Assembly: GCA_032173965.1 (NCBI GenBank)
Contig: CM063288.1
Location: 11,078,501-11,142,500, forward strand
From: Sitta carolinensis
Taxonomy: Eukaryota > Chordata > Aves > Passeriformes > Sittidae
Direction of reading: 5' to 3'
DNA length: 64,000 nucleotides
A program made the position numbers and the translations under genes. Numbering within the stretch: position 1 is the first letter of the stretch; every line of letters starts with the position of its first letter. Below are positions 49,784 to 63,800 of this stretch, piece after piece. Below the pieces are notes generated by a model. It searched no databases. It worked only from the letters and a program-made list of their open reading frames with translations, and was not told the origin of the DNA.

Positions 49784-52700
49784 CTAAGATGAAAAAACAA
49801 CAGTATTTTACAAGTCAAAAATCAGTAATGCTGCAAAAGAAACATTTAAAATATATAAGCTTTAAAATATATACATTTACATGCAGTCTCACAGAAATAA
49901 AACTTATTTCTTTGAAATCATAAGCACTTTGGTGCTGATATAAATTCCAGACACATTATGCAAACCTGAGTTATTTTCTACACTTACACTCCAGAATTAC
50001 AAAGGCTTACTCTTGGCATAGTAACGCACAGGAGTGTACCTAAAATCTTTACTGACATTCTTGAAAGTGAAAAGTGGCAATAAATGCATCATCAAAATGT
50101 ACAATATTCCCTTCAGAATTAGAGGCATCGGGGAACATGCTCTACTGTGTTATCTGAAATCTAGGCAGACACAAAGAAAAATCTGGACTTGTTCGTTCTT
50201 CTCCAACCACTTAATGAGCACAGACACAGCACTGTTATTGTTTTCTTTCATAATGCAGATATGCATTTCATCCCAAAGAAACAACCATTTATTCAGGGGA
50301 AAAGAAGTGTGAGTATTTTTTTGCAGTCCTTGCAATTAGGGCACATATTTGCTGCTCTCAGCTCAAATTGTCAGAGATTGTAAATATTGTACATTAGAAA
50401 AAAGCCACAATTGACTGATTCCTTGAATATGTTTTTTCCTCGTGTGATTTTTAACTGAGAAGTGCTTAGATTAGAAACAACCTTATCTTCATGCTGCAAT
50501 CCTTTTTGCCAGCAGTTTGTTTGCTGCTAAGGTGTTTCATCATCAGCAGAGAACAGTGACAGCTGAGGGGCTTAAATTCCAGAATCTTGCAAAACACCAA
50601 AAATCACAAACATTCATGATTAAAAACCACAGAGAGAGTCTGCATCTGTGAAATTGTAAATTTTGAAACAATTTCAAAACAACAAATAGAAAATAAAGGG
50701 CTTCCATGTTCTTAGTAGAATCTAACAAAAATTATTAATGATGACAAACATGCAATACCTCTAACATTTAGATAAAATTAGTTATTACCCAAAATACAGA
50801 TGGTAAAAGAACCTGTCCTATGATGTTACCTAACAAACAAACGACTTAGATTATTTCTAAAGCTTCCTATTTTCAGAAGAGTGATACCTTTGTTAGTGAC
50901 TCCTGTAATCAGTACAGTTCAAGCAATAGTTGCATTAAATATTTTGTCCCCATGTATTTTACTAAAATGTGATTTTACTGGGTGAGACATAGTTTTGCTC
51001 ATATTGTGACAGCCCTTAGTGAACCTCACTCATGGGTATGCAACTCCTGATGCTGGACACGGCGCTGGAAACTTGTCCAAAGACAAGTTTCTCTATCAAT
51101 CAGTGTAGGCCAAGACAACCCATACAAAAATAAGTTACTAAGTTAAGTTACAGGTTTTCTGAACTGGAAGTGAGACTTTCTTGATAAGGCTCACTCATTA
51201 ACACAAAGAATGCCAACTGCAATGATGTGACTCTGAAGGGCACCTCACATCCCTTAATGCCCTGGAGAAGGATCATCAGCCAAATACATTCCTTTCCTGG
51301 TAGGATTTCCCAATGCCTCCCCCAGTTTAGTTGCTTGATTCTGTGCTCAACCAGCGAATGCTGCTGTTAAACTGGTTTTTCAAGTGTGTTCAGACAGCCC
51401 TAAATAAATGCCCATTTAATATGACTGTTCAAAACCTTCATGTTCCTATGTTTGCTGGGCAACCATGACTCTTCATGAGACATTTAACTCCACATTACCA
51501 TACTGCCTGTGCTGTGCTGGGGGCAATTATGTGCACCTGGATTGCATGCATGATGCTTTTGCCTTTTCTTCTTGGAAATTAATCTCTGTTAGCACTGCCT
51601 TTGTGTATAATGAAAATTTGCATGCAGTAAGGAGTGGAATTTTATTGATGGAAAATTGAAATACAATCTTTTATCTGAAAAACCTGAAGTTTTCCATTAG
51701 GAAATGTTATAGAAATTTTTCAGGAAAGCTCTAGTAATGTACACACCACCTTATTTTCCATGCAAACTAGGCTTTTTTTGAACTACATTTCACAAAACAC
51801 AGTGCATTCTGCCTTTCAAGAAACACAAGGACAGCATGGAAGGTGCTGCTCATGGGGCCCCATTTGAAGTGCAAGCCAGGGGCAAGCCCAGGACACAGCT
51901 GTAAATGAGAAACAGAAATTTAAGTTTAAATCACCACAAGACACAAAATTAGTGTTTCCATATAAAATACTCCTATTTGATTTCTACTTTTTAAGAAAAT
52001 CCCTAAACCAAAATATATATAAACAAGAAAGTTTTAAATTAAATTAAATCTGCACAAAAATTTCCTTAAAAAATACTCCAACATGCAATATGGTTAAAAA
52101 TTAATTAGATGCTGAAGTTTGCTTCCAGCCCTAAATTCAGGCTTATCTTTAATGTCAACCTCACATGTCAGGTAATTTAAAAGTAAAATTATCTGTTAAA
52201 GCTTCACAATAGTATATGCCTGATCTCTTCATTCTTTGAAGTCCTAATCTTGAATACTATTTACTGTAAGGTATCCATTTAAAATGTTTTCATTGCCCAG
52301 ATTATTCTTTGTCCTTTTTTTCTGTTTCCACCTTAACATGTAAACACTCTTCCGAAAATTTCTTCAGTTAATGCTGCATGTTGAAAATGATGACACCAAA
52401 GTGAATAAAAGACTGTAAGATAAGCAGCATATTAGACATTTTCTTTGCTAATTACACAAATAGTTTTACCCTCTAAGCACTTCACCTTGTTATTTTCCTT
52501 TGCATTTTAACTATTTTTCATCTTTGTTAGACACCAGTCTTTTTATTTATTTCAGTATTTTTGTTTTGAATGCTGCAGTTTTTGTTACATTGAATTTGAC
52601 ATCTTGTATTACTCTAAAGGCTGCACCCCAGAGTGCTTAAGATAGCAACCATGCATCATGGGACTATAAACCAAAGTAACCAACCAAGCTTGAAAAACAG

Positions 52701-55258
52701 CCTGTGAACCTTGCAGAAAATTATGTCTCTACTTTAAAAGATCTAAGTAATTCACTCAACCAAGAGATTTTGTGTAGATGTAATTAACTTCATTAATTCT
52801 ATCCTGTAAATGCAAGCAGTAATTGGAGGAAGGGAGGAGGGTACAGCTTCTTAAAATCCATCATTCAGTTTCTATCCCTTTCTATCAGAGGTTTCTGACA
52901 CATGGCTGGAAGGGGAAGAAATTCTTTTAAACAAGATTTTCTGCCAACGGGTGAAGTTTTTTTTCTTTACACCTTGTCTCCTTAGCTGCTCCTTCCCATC
53001 CTGTTCTTGCAGGAGGTTTCTGGGCCCCACAGGGGGCAGTGGCTCTTGAGCAAACTGTGGCCTCATTCAGAACAGCCAAACCTCATTGACAGCAACAGAA
53101 AAATCCAAGCAAGCGGCAGAAATTGAGTTGGTAATAAAAAAGACGTATTAATTATCATTTATGAGTGTAACAGTCGATATTGTTCAACTGTTTAACCCTC
53201 CTGTGGCTCATAACACCATCTGCTTTATGACTTCAGCAGTCAATGCTGCATTTGCTGTTTCATATTTCTTTTTAAAACAACTGTCTCCAAACTCTGGCCA
53301 CCATTACAGATCTAACAAACTCTCAAGCCACAATTCCCCACCACCCACAGCCCAACACAGAGCACGAGCAAACCCCACCACACTGGAACGTGGGGGCAGC
53401 AGTTGCCAGTGGCATCCAGCTGCTCTTCATCTCCCTCACAGCAACATCAAGCAAGAGCATTCAGGATGTGGGTGCTGATCCCCCACAACTCCACCAGCAT
53501 GCCTTACTTTCAAGATGCTTTTCAAAGGATATGAAAAGGAAATGCATTCCCCCACCCACCACATTACTGACTTGTAACCCAATGAGTGCATTACTATGCC
53601 CAGTTTAATAAGAAACTTAACAACAAATGCTGTTGTCCTCATTCCAACAATTTATACATCAGAGTTTGTCATTTACGAGGAGAATGTGATTAACTCGTTC
53701 CTGTGCGTCCCCCACCTGAGCCCAGCACAGCAGCTCCCTCGGTTCCCCGCAGTGCACTGCAAGCAGCCTCTTCTAGCTCAGAGCATCACATACATGGCAG
53801 ACAATGTTTGAGTTTGGTTTCCCCTCTACAATGAAGCATTCATCCTAGGTGAAATCCCAATTGGGTGGGCAGAACAGACAAGTTTTCACCTTTCTCCTTT
53901 TTTCTAACAGAAGTTTGGCCAGAGGAAAGGCTGCTGGATTCAGCCCTTCCCCTGGCCCAGAGCAGTGATTTCCCCCATACAACTCACACACCCAGCTCTT
54001 GGATGCAGTAATGTTTGAGGGGTTTCCTAACTTCCCCTAAAGATACTAGAATCAGTTCTCACAAATACCAAGTACAACAAGGCTCTGAGTAGAAACAAGT
54101 GACATCAGCCTCCCGCACTTTTTCACAGTTTTTAAAGACCAGAGTGAAAGAATGATTGGTCTCTTCTGACAGTGAAATGGGAGAATTTGCTCATCTTCCC
54201 TATCATTTTGACTAAAACCTATCTAGCTAAGAGAAAATAGAATGTAAAAGTCTGTCTTGGTCCACACTCATCAGGAAATTAAAAACTCACCAATTGCAAC
54301 AATTGTTTCAACAATTTACCGTTAAACTGTGCTTTTCCTCCCAATTTAAAGCAAATTCAAAGAAGTTCTTGTTTTACCTTTCTTGACAAAACAAACCACA
54401 ATTTCTGCATGTTTCCTTCTATGAAATTAATCTATAAAAAACAGCTGTCACATTTAGGTTCAGTAAGTAAAGTATTGAGGTCCAAGTCTTCCACAATTTT
54501 TCTTCGGACATGGAATTGTTTTTATGCCTTGTTTAAATGCCCTCCTTATTGCTCAAGCATTATTTTTAAATGGGTTTCATTGCTGGATAACAATCGTCTG
54601 TTTCATATGATGGGTCTGCTTTTCTCCCTTCTTAATACATGATTGTACATTTAGCTATAATTTTAAAAGGTGTAATTAAACAGCTCCCCTTTTCAGGGAA
54701 TCCTGAAAGCATTGCATGCACACATCATCCTCCAGAAATCTTTAGATTTTAAATGTAATTCTAGCAAAATTATACTAATAGCTGAAACATTTACTCTCAT
54801 ATCATCAATTATCTTTGCCATGATTAAAATACCAAAAAAAAATTGCTTTCTACTAAACACAGCAAATCAAACTTGTATTGTGCCTGCTCTTTGCCAAATT
54901 GACTACAGTTATTGAGGAGGATAAGTGGCAATCCTCTTTCAGAAGAGGCATCTTTGCATCAAGCAATACAATTTTCAAAAGAAAAGAACCTTTACATTGA
55001 TGTAAAAATACTTCATAGCTGAGATATGGTCCCAGTCTTTCAGCTAACACATGGAATAAACTTGAAAAGTCAGTATATTGGGCCTGCCTCAGATTCCACA
55101 AAGGCACTTGATTGCAGAGTGGCATAAATTGTGTTTGGAAACTCAATGGAAAATAAATACATTCTCAAGAATAGCATCAATAAAAACTGGGAACCAAATA
55201 CAAATACTGCATGCAAGAGAGAACAACTACCAGGCCATATACAGCCAATCAACAATTA

Positions 55259-55400
55259 CAGATTCACAGATAATTCTGAGGTGGAAGGGTCCCACAAGGA
55301 TTGAGTCCAACTCTCAAGTGAATGGTCCATACAGTGATTGAGCCCACCACCATTAACCATTAATGGTTACTGACACCATTAATACCATGCTCTAATCCTA
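55259..55400 (-). mobile_element. CR1 LINE 3' fragment, degraded
   Basis: The plus strand reads CAGATTCACAGATAATTCTG, then GGTGGAAGGGTCCCACAAGG and GAGTCCAACTC, the familiar reverse complement of the 3' end of avian CR1 retroposons. The element is therefore in minus orientation. The right part has a local duplication of CCATTAA words that obscures the edge. Only the tail remains, with no coding capacity. Confidence 0.7.
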
Positions 55401-58400
55401 GTTTGATGGCCAAGATATCATTGGTGCTATTAATTGCTGCTTCTGTCATTGGGTGCTATTAGGCACAACCCAGACCTCCCCTGGTACTTGATGCTGATGT
55501 TTCTGTTATTGCCCCATTTCAAACCTCTGCTTTTAAAATAAGCTGAAGCCAAGTGCTTCCACTCATTCCCTTGGCTTTATGTGGCACTGCCAAGACAGCA
55601 TCCCAATTTCAACAGGAAAGATTTAAGATCCGAGTACTTTTTTTTCTGATTGAAAATGAAACCAACTCAATTTAAACATCTTGCAAGACAGGTGACAGCA
55701 TCCTTCTGGCATCAAATTGTAGGACCAAGCTCTATTATACAGAACCTGTCTGAAATAAATGAAACCCAGAGCTACATTTCAACCCTCAGTCTTGTCTAGG
55801 GCACGAGAAGACCTTTTCCTGTACTAATCCACAACACAGCCCAGTTCCACCTCTCAGATACTGCTCCGATTTCTGTCTGACATAAACAGTTGGCAGATTG
55901 AGATGCCCATATGAAATAGGTACTAGAAACTTCTTAAAACGTAAACGTGGGAGGTAATGATCTTCAGAGGGGCAATTTCTCTTTATAGTATCTTACAGCT
56001 GTTGCAACAGAATCTGTCAGCAGTTGCTGCCCAGTTAACAGCAAGGCTATCAGCAGGAGTTTGACATTTCTGTATAAATTGATTTACTTGCAAAATTTAA
56101 GTTTGAGAAAGCAAACTGTACACAAACACAACAAGTTGAAGTAAAATAGCTCCTGTGATTTGGACAAATTTTCTCATTAGGGTCAGAATTTCAGTACAGC
56201 CAACATCCCAAAAGTGTTATCACCACTGATGGGGGGAACCCACAGCAAAGTCCCTGCCAAATCAGGAAGACAGATGAGTGCCAACAACCAGATCTGACCC
56301 AAAAATAAAGTCATCTCTGCTGCTGGCACTTGTTGGACAGACATAGCAAGGCTGCGTGCAAACTGAAAGCATGAGGACCAATACACATGCTTTCTTTTTT
56401 CCAGTGCATCTAAGCTAAAGAACATGCATTCTCTGCATAAACATCATCATGCGCATCCTTGTAAGGAGAGTATTTCTCCCAAATTCTGAGATTAGTTAAG
56501 AATTTCATAAAAAAACACTATATAGCTTAGAGACTTGAAGCACAAAATTTAGCCTTGTCAAGTGTTTCATGGAGAAGACACGCATCGTGAGGGAAATGAC
56601 TGAACACATATAACCACTAAAACAGATATGGAAGCTGACAGAACTTAATTGTGGGAAACAAAACTAAACAGAATGCAATTGAGAGTTATTACGACAATCA
56701 CATAACCACTCTGCAATTCCTGAGCTGCTGCATCTTTTTTTATGTGCACTCCGACTGTAAGGAAACCAAGACACTTAAGTACACACTCTAACTGCACGGC
56801 TCACTTCAGGTTTGTATTGTAAATACTGTTCCTGGGTTTAAGTTCTTTTTATTCTTCTCCACACATACCCCTCCCTAATATTCATTAAAGCATATTAAAG
56901 TCCCTATTTTTCTGTTTACTCTAAATACAATACTTGACTACACCTGTTAGAAAGGACAGCAAGCTAAAACAACCACGTCAAGAGGCTGCAGGGTGCTTTT
57001 ATCTCATTTCCATGGATGAAGCCAAGCCCATGTAAACAGTGGACCTATATTGTCTTTAGCATTATCCTGGCATATTAGGCAAGCATGAAATCAATCTCTA
57101 AAAATATGTCAAGGAAAGTATTGCTTAATTCTCCAGCTCTCTACTCTCTACATTTAGTTATTACAGACTTAATGATCCAAATTCTTTACAGAGTTGTTTC
57201 CACTACCATGGATTTAACCACGGATGGTGACACACTACACCTGTAAATACAAGGCAAGTATTTCAGACTTTGTGCAGCATTTTAAAAGTGGTACTGTAAA
57301 TAAAATAGTCCTGTTTTCAAGAACTGAATAGGCTTAATCTAAGCTTTTGGATACACAAAAAGGTAGCTTACGAGTAATGAAGCTTCCTTCCACATGGCAG
57401 TGAAGGATTTTGAAGCATCCTAAGAGTGTAACATCAACAATGGAAAAAAATGGCAAAATATGTAAATAAGAAATCTGCATTGCAAGTTTATACAAGTGTT
57501 GTAAATTCTATTCAGCAATCCAAGACTGACATTTTGCCTGAAGAGATAAACAAAAATGCTGAGCTGAATGGCATTTGCCTGAAGATCAAAACGATGATTT
57601 TAGAATCAGTTTTAGACCCTTTACTAGAACATCTCCTATTCTTTAATAACATGTTTCTTGGTTTCAAAGGAGACCAATTATTTTAGCCAATTATTGTTAT
57701 TATACATTTTACTGCAGAAAACATCCATTTTATCTGCAACTAATCCAAGTGCAATGAACCTCTCTTAATGCTTGCAGAGCATCTCTGAGAGAAGAAGCCT
57801 GGGGCAGCAGGACCTGCATCTCTCAACATACCCTATATAATTAGGCAAGCCACTTCTCTTCTGCTTCCCCTTTCTCCCTTTGTCCTGCCCTCTACCTTGT
57901 TTATTCAGGCTATCAACACAGGGAAACAGGAGCCAGTCTCAACACTACCATTAGAAAGTCTGTGAAATCAGGTTTTCTCTTCACCTGAGCTGAGTGCAGC
58001 GCTGGGATACAACAAAAAAGAGCTAAATCTGTGATGTTAACAACCACTTGTATGAACTGTTCTCTCACCACAGGTAGCTGCTTTCTACTCTCACCAGTAT
58101 CTAATAAAACATGAAAACTCAGGTGAATCATTGAATCTATCTTTGCCTTTTGATGAAATTAAATCTATGTAATGGCGCATGCTAGTGTGTACATAGAGAG
58201 AGATGCAGAGCAATTGACAAAAATGGCCAGTAATGCAGTAGGGGAATAAACCTCCTCACTAATTCTGAAGCTAAAGAAAGGATGACCCTAACAAATTGAC
58301 AGAAAGTACAGACAAGAAGCCTTTGCTCTAGCTGTCCTGAATGAACACCATCAACTTAAGTGCTTACAGCACCACACAAGGAGAGGGAAGCACTTTATTT

Positions 58401-60599
58401 TCTCCTTCCACTCCTTTCAAGGACTCCCAATTGCACAGCAGGCTCAATTACCGCACCACTAACTACACAGCCTTACCTGTGGCAACAGAGAGCAAAAACA
58501 ATCCCTCTTACACACATCTACCAGGGAAGGTGTTCTGTTGTTACCTTGATAGTACTTGCTCACACCACTCAATGGTACATGAAATTCTTCTTTTTAAGAA
58601 GTATAGAGGCATTTTGCTTTGCCTCAACAGAGTATCAAGAAGCAACTGTGCAGCAAGGATTGGCAGCTACATTAAATACTGCCTAGTGCATCTGCTAAGC
58701 AGGACACCAAGTGCAAGGTTTCTCCTTTGTATTATCCCTGCTGTGAGTGGGGGAAATAAAGAGCTTCAAGAGCTTCACTGATGTAATATCCATGCAGGTC
58801 TTGTGACTTATATGAAAGGTCACTGGAGTGAGCTTTCAAATTTTCTCTGTGTGAACAGTTTCAGTGTTACTTTAACATTAAAATGCATCAGGCACTATTT
58901 AAGGTACATAGTTCATTCTAAAAGACATCTTTTGCAGCACTATAATGAGTCCTAAACCCATCTATTCTTTAAGGGTCCTGATCAATTCTTTAGGTTCATG
59001 TGATAAATTAAAATTATAACAACACCACCTTTCTCAAGTATTCTAAAGGGATGGCTCTCATCAAAAAATAAAAAAAGTAAACAAAAAAAAGTTTCTGTGA
59101 TTATACTTGATGTCCTGTATTCCAGAAAAATACCAGCATTCTTTGCATAAAGCAGAAGACCTCTCACTTTCAAAAAATGTCACTCCCTCTGGCTGAGTCA
59201 CAGATCTCCAGCTCTAAAAACAGGAAAAAACAGAAAAATCTTCTCTACTCAAAATCTGCATGAGAAAGCTTAATTTACAGATTTTGAGGAAGTTGGAGCA
59301 TTGATCACAAGCTCCTGCAGCACAATTACAGCTACAGCACAGCTACAGAGCTACAATAGCTCATGCACACAAGAAGCATTAAAAAAAATCAAAGTTACGG
59401 CAGGAAGTGATGGAATAGCTCTGAATGTCACCACTAGGAGAAAGGCAGGGCAAGCCACAATTTCCCTGGCATTGGGAATATATTATTTATAATATACAAT
59501 ATGTAATAATAAAATTGTAACTAAAAAAAACTTCTTGAAAGAATTTTTTCAGGTCCTTTGTCTGCTCAGTTAAGGCTACGCCACACTGCCAGTGGAAGAA
59601 TTCAAATACTCTACAAGAAAATTTGTAAAATAATGAAACAACTGCCGAAACATCATATTTGTTCAATTTACTTCTGCTCATCTCAGCAGTGACCACGATT
59701 TTGGGGGTTTGGGTGTTTTTAAACAAATATTTTATATAAATCAAATAATTTTATTTGACAATGTCAGACTACAAATTTTCACAACAGGGAAGATTATTTC
59801 CAGGACCTGTGTTATGAATTGTTTCATCAGTCTGACAAGGCAAGCAAATACATGGCTCCTTTTCCACAGGCAAGGCATTTCTTACCAGAAGAAAAAAAAA
59901 GCACAGGTGAAAAATCAGCAATGCAGAAAATATCCAAACTTTATTAACAAGTAATGAACCTCATTTTTGTGTTTGCTTCAGACTTGTTTTTCACTCCTAA
60001 AATGTAACATGAAACTAACTCCTATAAACAACAGCTGCTGAAAATAATGAATACAAACTCTTGCTTATGCAGTTGTGTAATGCTTTTACTAGAATTCAGA
60101 AATCAATAAAGTCGGGTTAGTTCAGCATTAATGGTCTTTCTTTGTTCGTACTTAGTTTCTTCTGACAGGAAAAATAAGTATGTTAATTATTTGAAGAAAA
60201 GCTTCCGTTTTCTTTAAAGGAAATAGATTCAGCTTTTGCAGAACAACAGCTGATCTACTCTTTTTCTCTTTGATAGAATTCTAAACTAATAGCTTGGAAT
60301 TATAAATACAGTATGAACATACAGCTAGCAAAATGAACACAATACAACTTTCCTAAGTACTTTACTACTTCCATAACAAAAATCTATGAGAAAGCCCAGG
60401 GAACTTTGATAATAGATGATTGCTGTCATTCACATTATAAAAGTTAGTACCATCTACCTTTAGGCAGCATGGCTACCACACTATTAAAAACTCCCAGCAG
60501 AAGAGACTAGCAAAATTTCAATATTTTTAAAATGCAGGAAGGCAGTGCAAAACCAAACAGTATTTTAGCACTTTGTCCCATTCCACAAGGCTTTGCAGA

Positions 60600-60840
60600 A
60601 GGGGAGAGATAGCAGCCAGAGGAGCCACATCCTCCTCTGCATCCCACTGGTGCTTCCATCACGAGGCCAGACATCAGCCGCCACCAAAGCCACAGGAGAA
60701 GGGAGAGCCGCCCTGCGCTGCGTCAGCTGCGCCCGCAGAGTCCCGCCGGGAGCGGGCTGGGGACCGCCACCCTCCGGGAGGGAAGCGCAAATTCACCCCC
60801 TGGCTGACAACAGACGGTGCCAGAGCTCAGAGGTTTGGTT
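60600..60840. other. CpG-dense GC-rich patch in intron 1
   Basis: An isolated patch in an AT-rich intron. Between about 60708 and 60790 I count around eleven CpG in some 80 bases. It does not encode the SLC49A4 exon 1 membrane helices in any minus frame. Open frames on both strands (for example 60573-60968 plus) look like ordinary GC-rich shadows. It could be an alternative promoter, an enhancer or a relic. No function can be assigned from sequence. Confidence 0.45.
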
Positions 60841-61660
60841 GTGAGGAAGCAAAACGCCGGCATCTTGCTGGAGATAAGAAAAGGCAAAGTCAATTGTGTC
60901 CCAAGAGATTCCCAGCTCCTGGTTTTAAAAGCGCCTCTCAAGACAGTTCACAAAAGCCATGCTGCTGACCTACACTCTTGTGCAGGCATCCGGCCCCTCC
61001 CCATTTACTGCTGGATACCTCAGTCCCATCTCCTACAATCTCTCGCAGTATCCATTTTCCCTGTGTCTCCTACTGAACTAATTCTTCTACCTTTCCCATT
61101 GCCATCACTTCTTACCCTCGGCTACAGATCTTATTTCTGCATCTGTGCCTCCCGTACTTCACCTACTACCTTGCTCCACACTGTCCCCTTCTCTCCCTCT
61201 TCTCATCTACCCACAGGCTTTTCTCACTCCTTTGAGCCCTTTGAGCTTCTTGCATCCAACCTCTCCTGCTCCTCAACAACCAAGAGGAGTGGAGAACAGA
61301 GGAAAACAGGAGGACAAGATGGGCATACCACAACACAGGTGAGGCAAGAAGTAGAGAAGAAGCAGTCAGACTGAAAGAACTTGGGTGAAGAAAAGGTTAT
61401 GAGGAAAAGTAAAAACATGTGAGCATACGAGGGAGGTATCAGTGCACAGCTGCCCTGGTAATACATTCTCTGTAGTCAACTTCTCAAAGACAAAATAGCT
61501 TCCTATCTGGACCTGTGTCCTGACCTAGTTCAGGGATGCTTAGGTGCTTTAACTCTGCTTGTGTTAACAGCTGCATAAGAAAAGCAAGGGATTATATTTT
61601 ACACTGGTAAATGTTTTCCCTATTCATCAATTTCCCAACATCAAGGTATATCGTTACATA

Positions 61661-61965
61661 CAGAATCACAGAACTATTAGAGTTGGAAGGGGCCTCTAGA
61701 GATCCTCTAGTACAACCCCTCTGCCAAGGCTGAGGGTCACCCGGAGCAGGTTACACAGGAATGCATCCAGATGGATTTTAGGTGTCTCCAGTGCGGAGAC
61801 ATGACTCCACAACCCCCTGGGCAGCATGTTACAGTGCTCTGCTACCCACAACATAAAGTGCTTCTTCATGTTAAGGTGGAACTCCTTGTGTTTTAGTTTA
61901 TGGCCATCACCCCATGCTCACTGTGCTTGTATGTGCAGTGCACCAACGCCTAAGAGCATTATCCC
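61661..61965 (-). mobile_element. CR1 LINE 3' fragment
   Basis: The plus strand starts CAGAATCACAGAACTATTAG, then GTTGGAAGGGGCCTCTAGAG. It continues with ACAACCCC, GGGCAGC, CAGTGCTCTG, CTTCTTCATG and TGTGTTTTAGTTT. This is the ordered set of words of the reverse-complemented CR1 3' end, so the copy is in minus orientation. The right edge near 61965 is approximate. It is a typical 5'-truncated bird CR1 without reading frames. Confidence 0.88.
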
Positions 61966-63479
61966 CAGATAACAAGGCCATTGCTATTGTCACATGAGCT
62001 ATATGCAAATACAATTATTTTACTTCCTGCCATGAAAAGGTTCTTTCAAATCAAGCATGCAGCTTCCTGATAGGCTTCACTATGTGGTGTTTAAACCACT
62101 GTCCCAGTATCCCTACACAGCTGCAAAGACCTGCGTGAAGGGCACAGCAGCTGTGTAGAGAGCAGCATAAAGAGAGTGTGTGGAAACACAGGCAATCAGA
62201 GCTGGGATGGAATCCCACCCAACAGAAAGACCCAGCTCCAGCAGAGGACAGCTACTAAGAATCATTACCATGATGAAACATTGCAGCATCAAGGTAATAC
62301 AACTCACCGGCTAATTAAAGTACTCTGTGATGCTAATCACTGTGTATGAAGTGGTCTTTTGCAGCATGCCTGACTCCAAGGAGGGCGGGGCAGTCAATTC
62401 TCTAACGAGTCCTCACTTCTGGAAGCACTTGCACTAACACTCTGTGGACATTGATGCAGCCACAGTATGTAAAATTAAGCAACAAAAGCCAAGTTTGGTT
62501 CAGTCATTTTTTATTTTTTTTTCTGATGATATAGAGGAAAAGTATGTCTATACAAATATGCACACCAGCACTCATCAAAATAAATTTTGCAAAACCAAGC
62601 TGATCAAATGCCTGCTCTAGTGGGATTTACCTATATTCATCTCTCTAATTGCTTCTTTCATCTCTCCACATGAAAAGCAACACTTCATCTCATTTCTTCC
62701 AAGATTTGTTAGCTTAGGAAAATAAATCCCATTCACAGGATTTGATAGGTGTGGATCGTATCACTTACAAGATAATGAAATACGCATCATTAATAGCATG
62801 CAGTAGCTGTCTACAAATTGAGACAGACTGCAGTAAAGCAGGCATTTTCCTTCAAACTTCTTTTTATTTGGTTCAAGTGCAATAGCGCTTGCATTTTTTA
62901 CCAAATATATGCACCTTTCACTTCTTCTGAGTCAAGGTTTTCTCTCCCCATTCCTTTCTTAGCTGAAGCCCTAAATTCACATATAACTTTCATTCAATCC
63001 GAAATAGCTTCTTGCTGCTTCTTGTTGGAGTTAAAACCTTTGCCATTTGTAAGAGACATAAAGGTCATAATAGCCTGAAAACCTTTTAAGATCACTAAAG
63101 GACTTTGCCCACTATGGCAAACTGTATAAAGAAGTAACTGCTCATCTGTGATCACCAAGCTCCCAATCCTGCCCCTCCCTCTTGAATATGACTCCATGAG
63201 TTCCTGGAAATTTGGGCAGTAAGTTATGCCACCTGATGGGAACTTGAGATAAGATAAAGGCAGTACTATTTTCTGATTATCTCAGACTAGGAAGAGAAAA
63301 ACAAGCTGGGGGAGCACTGGTAATAAACACAAAGAATCCACACTGAAAGCCAACACAGCAACTGGGCTGAAAATCAGTTCTGACTGGGTCCAGCAGGTGG
63401 AGGCCATAGCCCACCCATTTAAAATGGGAAGTCTACCAACTCAAAAGACTGAGAAAGACTGAGCATGGGACTAATTAGC

Positions 63480-63800
63480 TTTGGAAGAGAGGGAACCGTT
63501 TAACCAATAGAATAAAAGAACTGTGTAGCCAAATGAGCACTGATTCCTTTGTTTATTAAAACGTATCAAGGGTGAAAGTCTGGAGTGATCTGGGGACTCC
63601 CACTATCGAGAAGACACGAGGACCAATGTGATGTTGTCTGGATCTGTGAGTGGTGATACCTTTCTACTTAATCTGTCACTCCCTTTCTTCCTCTCTTTTT
63701 CTTATTTCTATCTCTCTCTACGGCACATTTACCATTAAATAAAATCCGTACTACAGACTTGGACATATGGTCTCATTTGCACCTTAATTTGGGCAGAGGC
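63480..63800 (+). mobile_element. Possible LTR-like 3' end
   Basis: A pyrimidine-rich stretch (63675-63720, CTTTCTTCC and CTCTCTCTA words) is followed by AATAAA at 63738-63743 and a short tail with GACTTGGACAT. Avian retroviral LTRs often show this order of features. I could not find TG...CA ends or a target-site duplication, so the call is tentative. Confidence 0.3.

Noticed and set aside
60573..61374. Open frames in and beside the CpG-dense patch as SLC49A4 exon 1 or a new gene
   Set aside because: None contains the helix 1-2 sequence of the family, and the frames look like ordinary GC-rich shadows with no domain.
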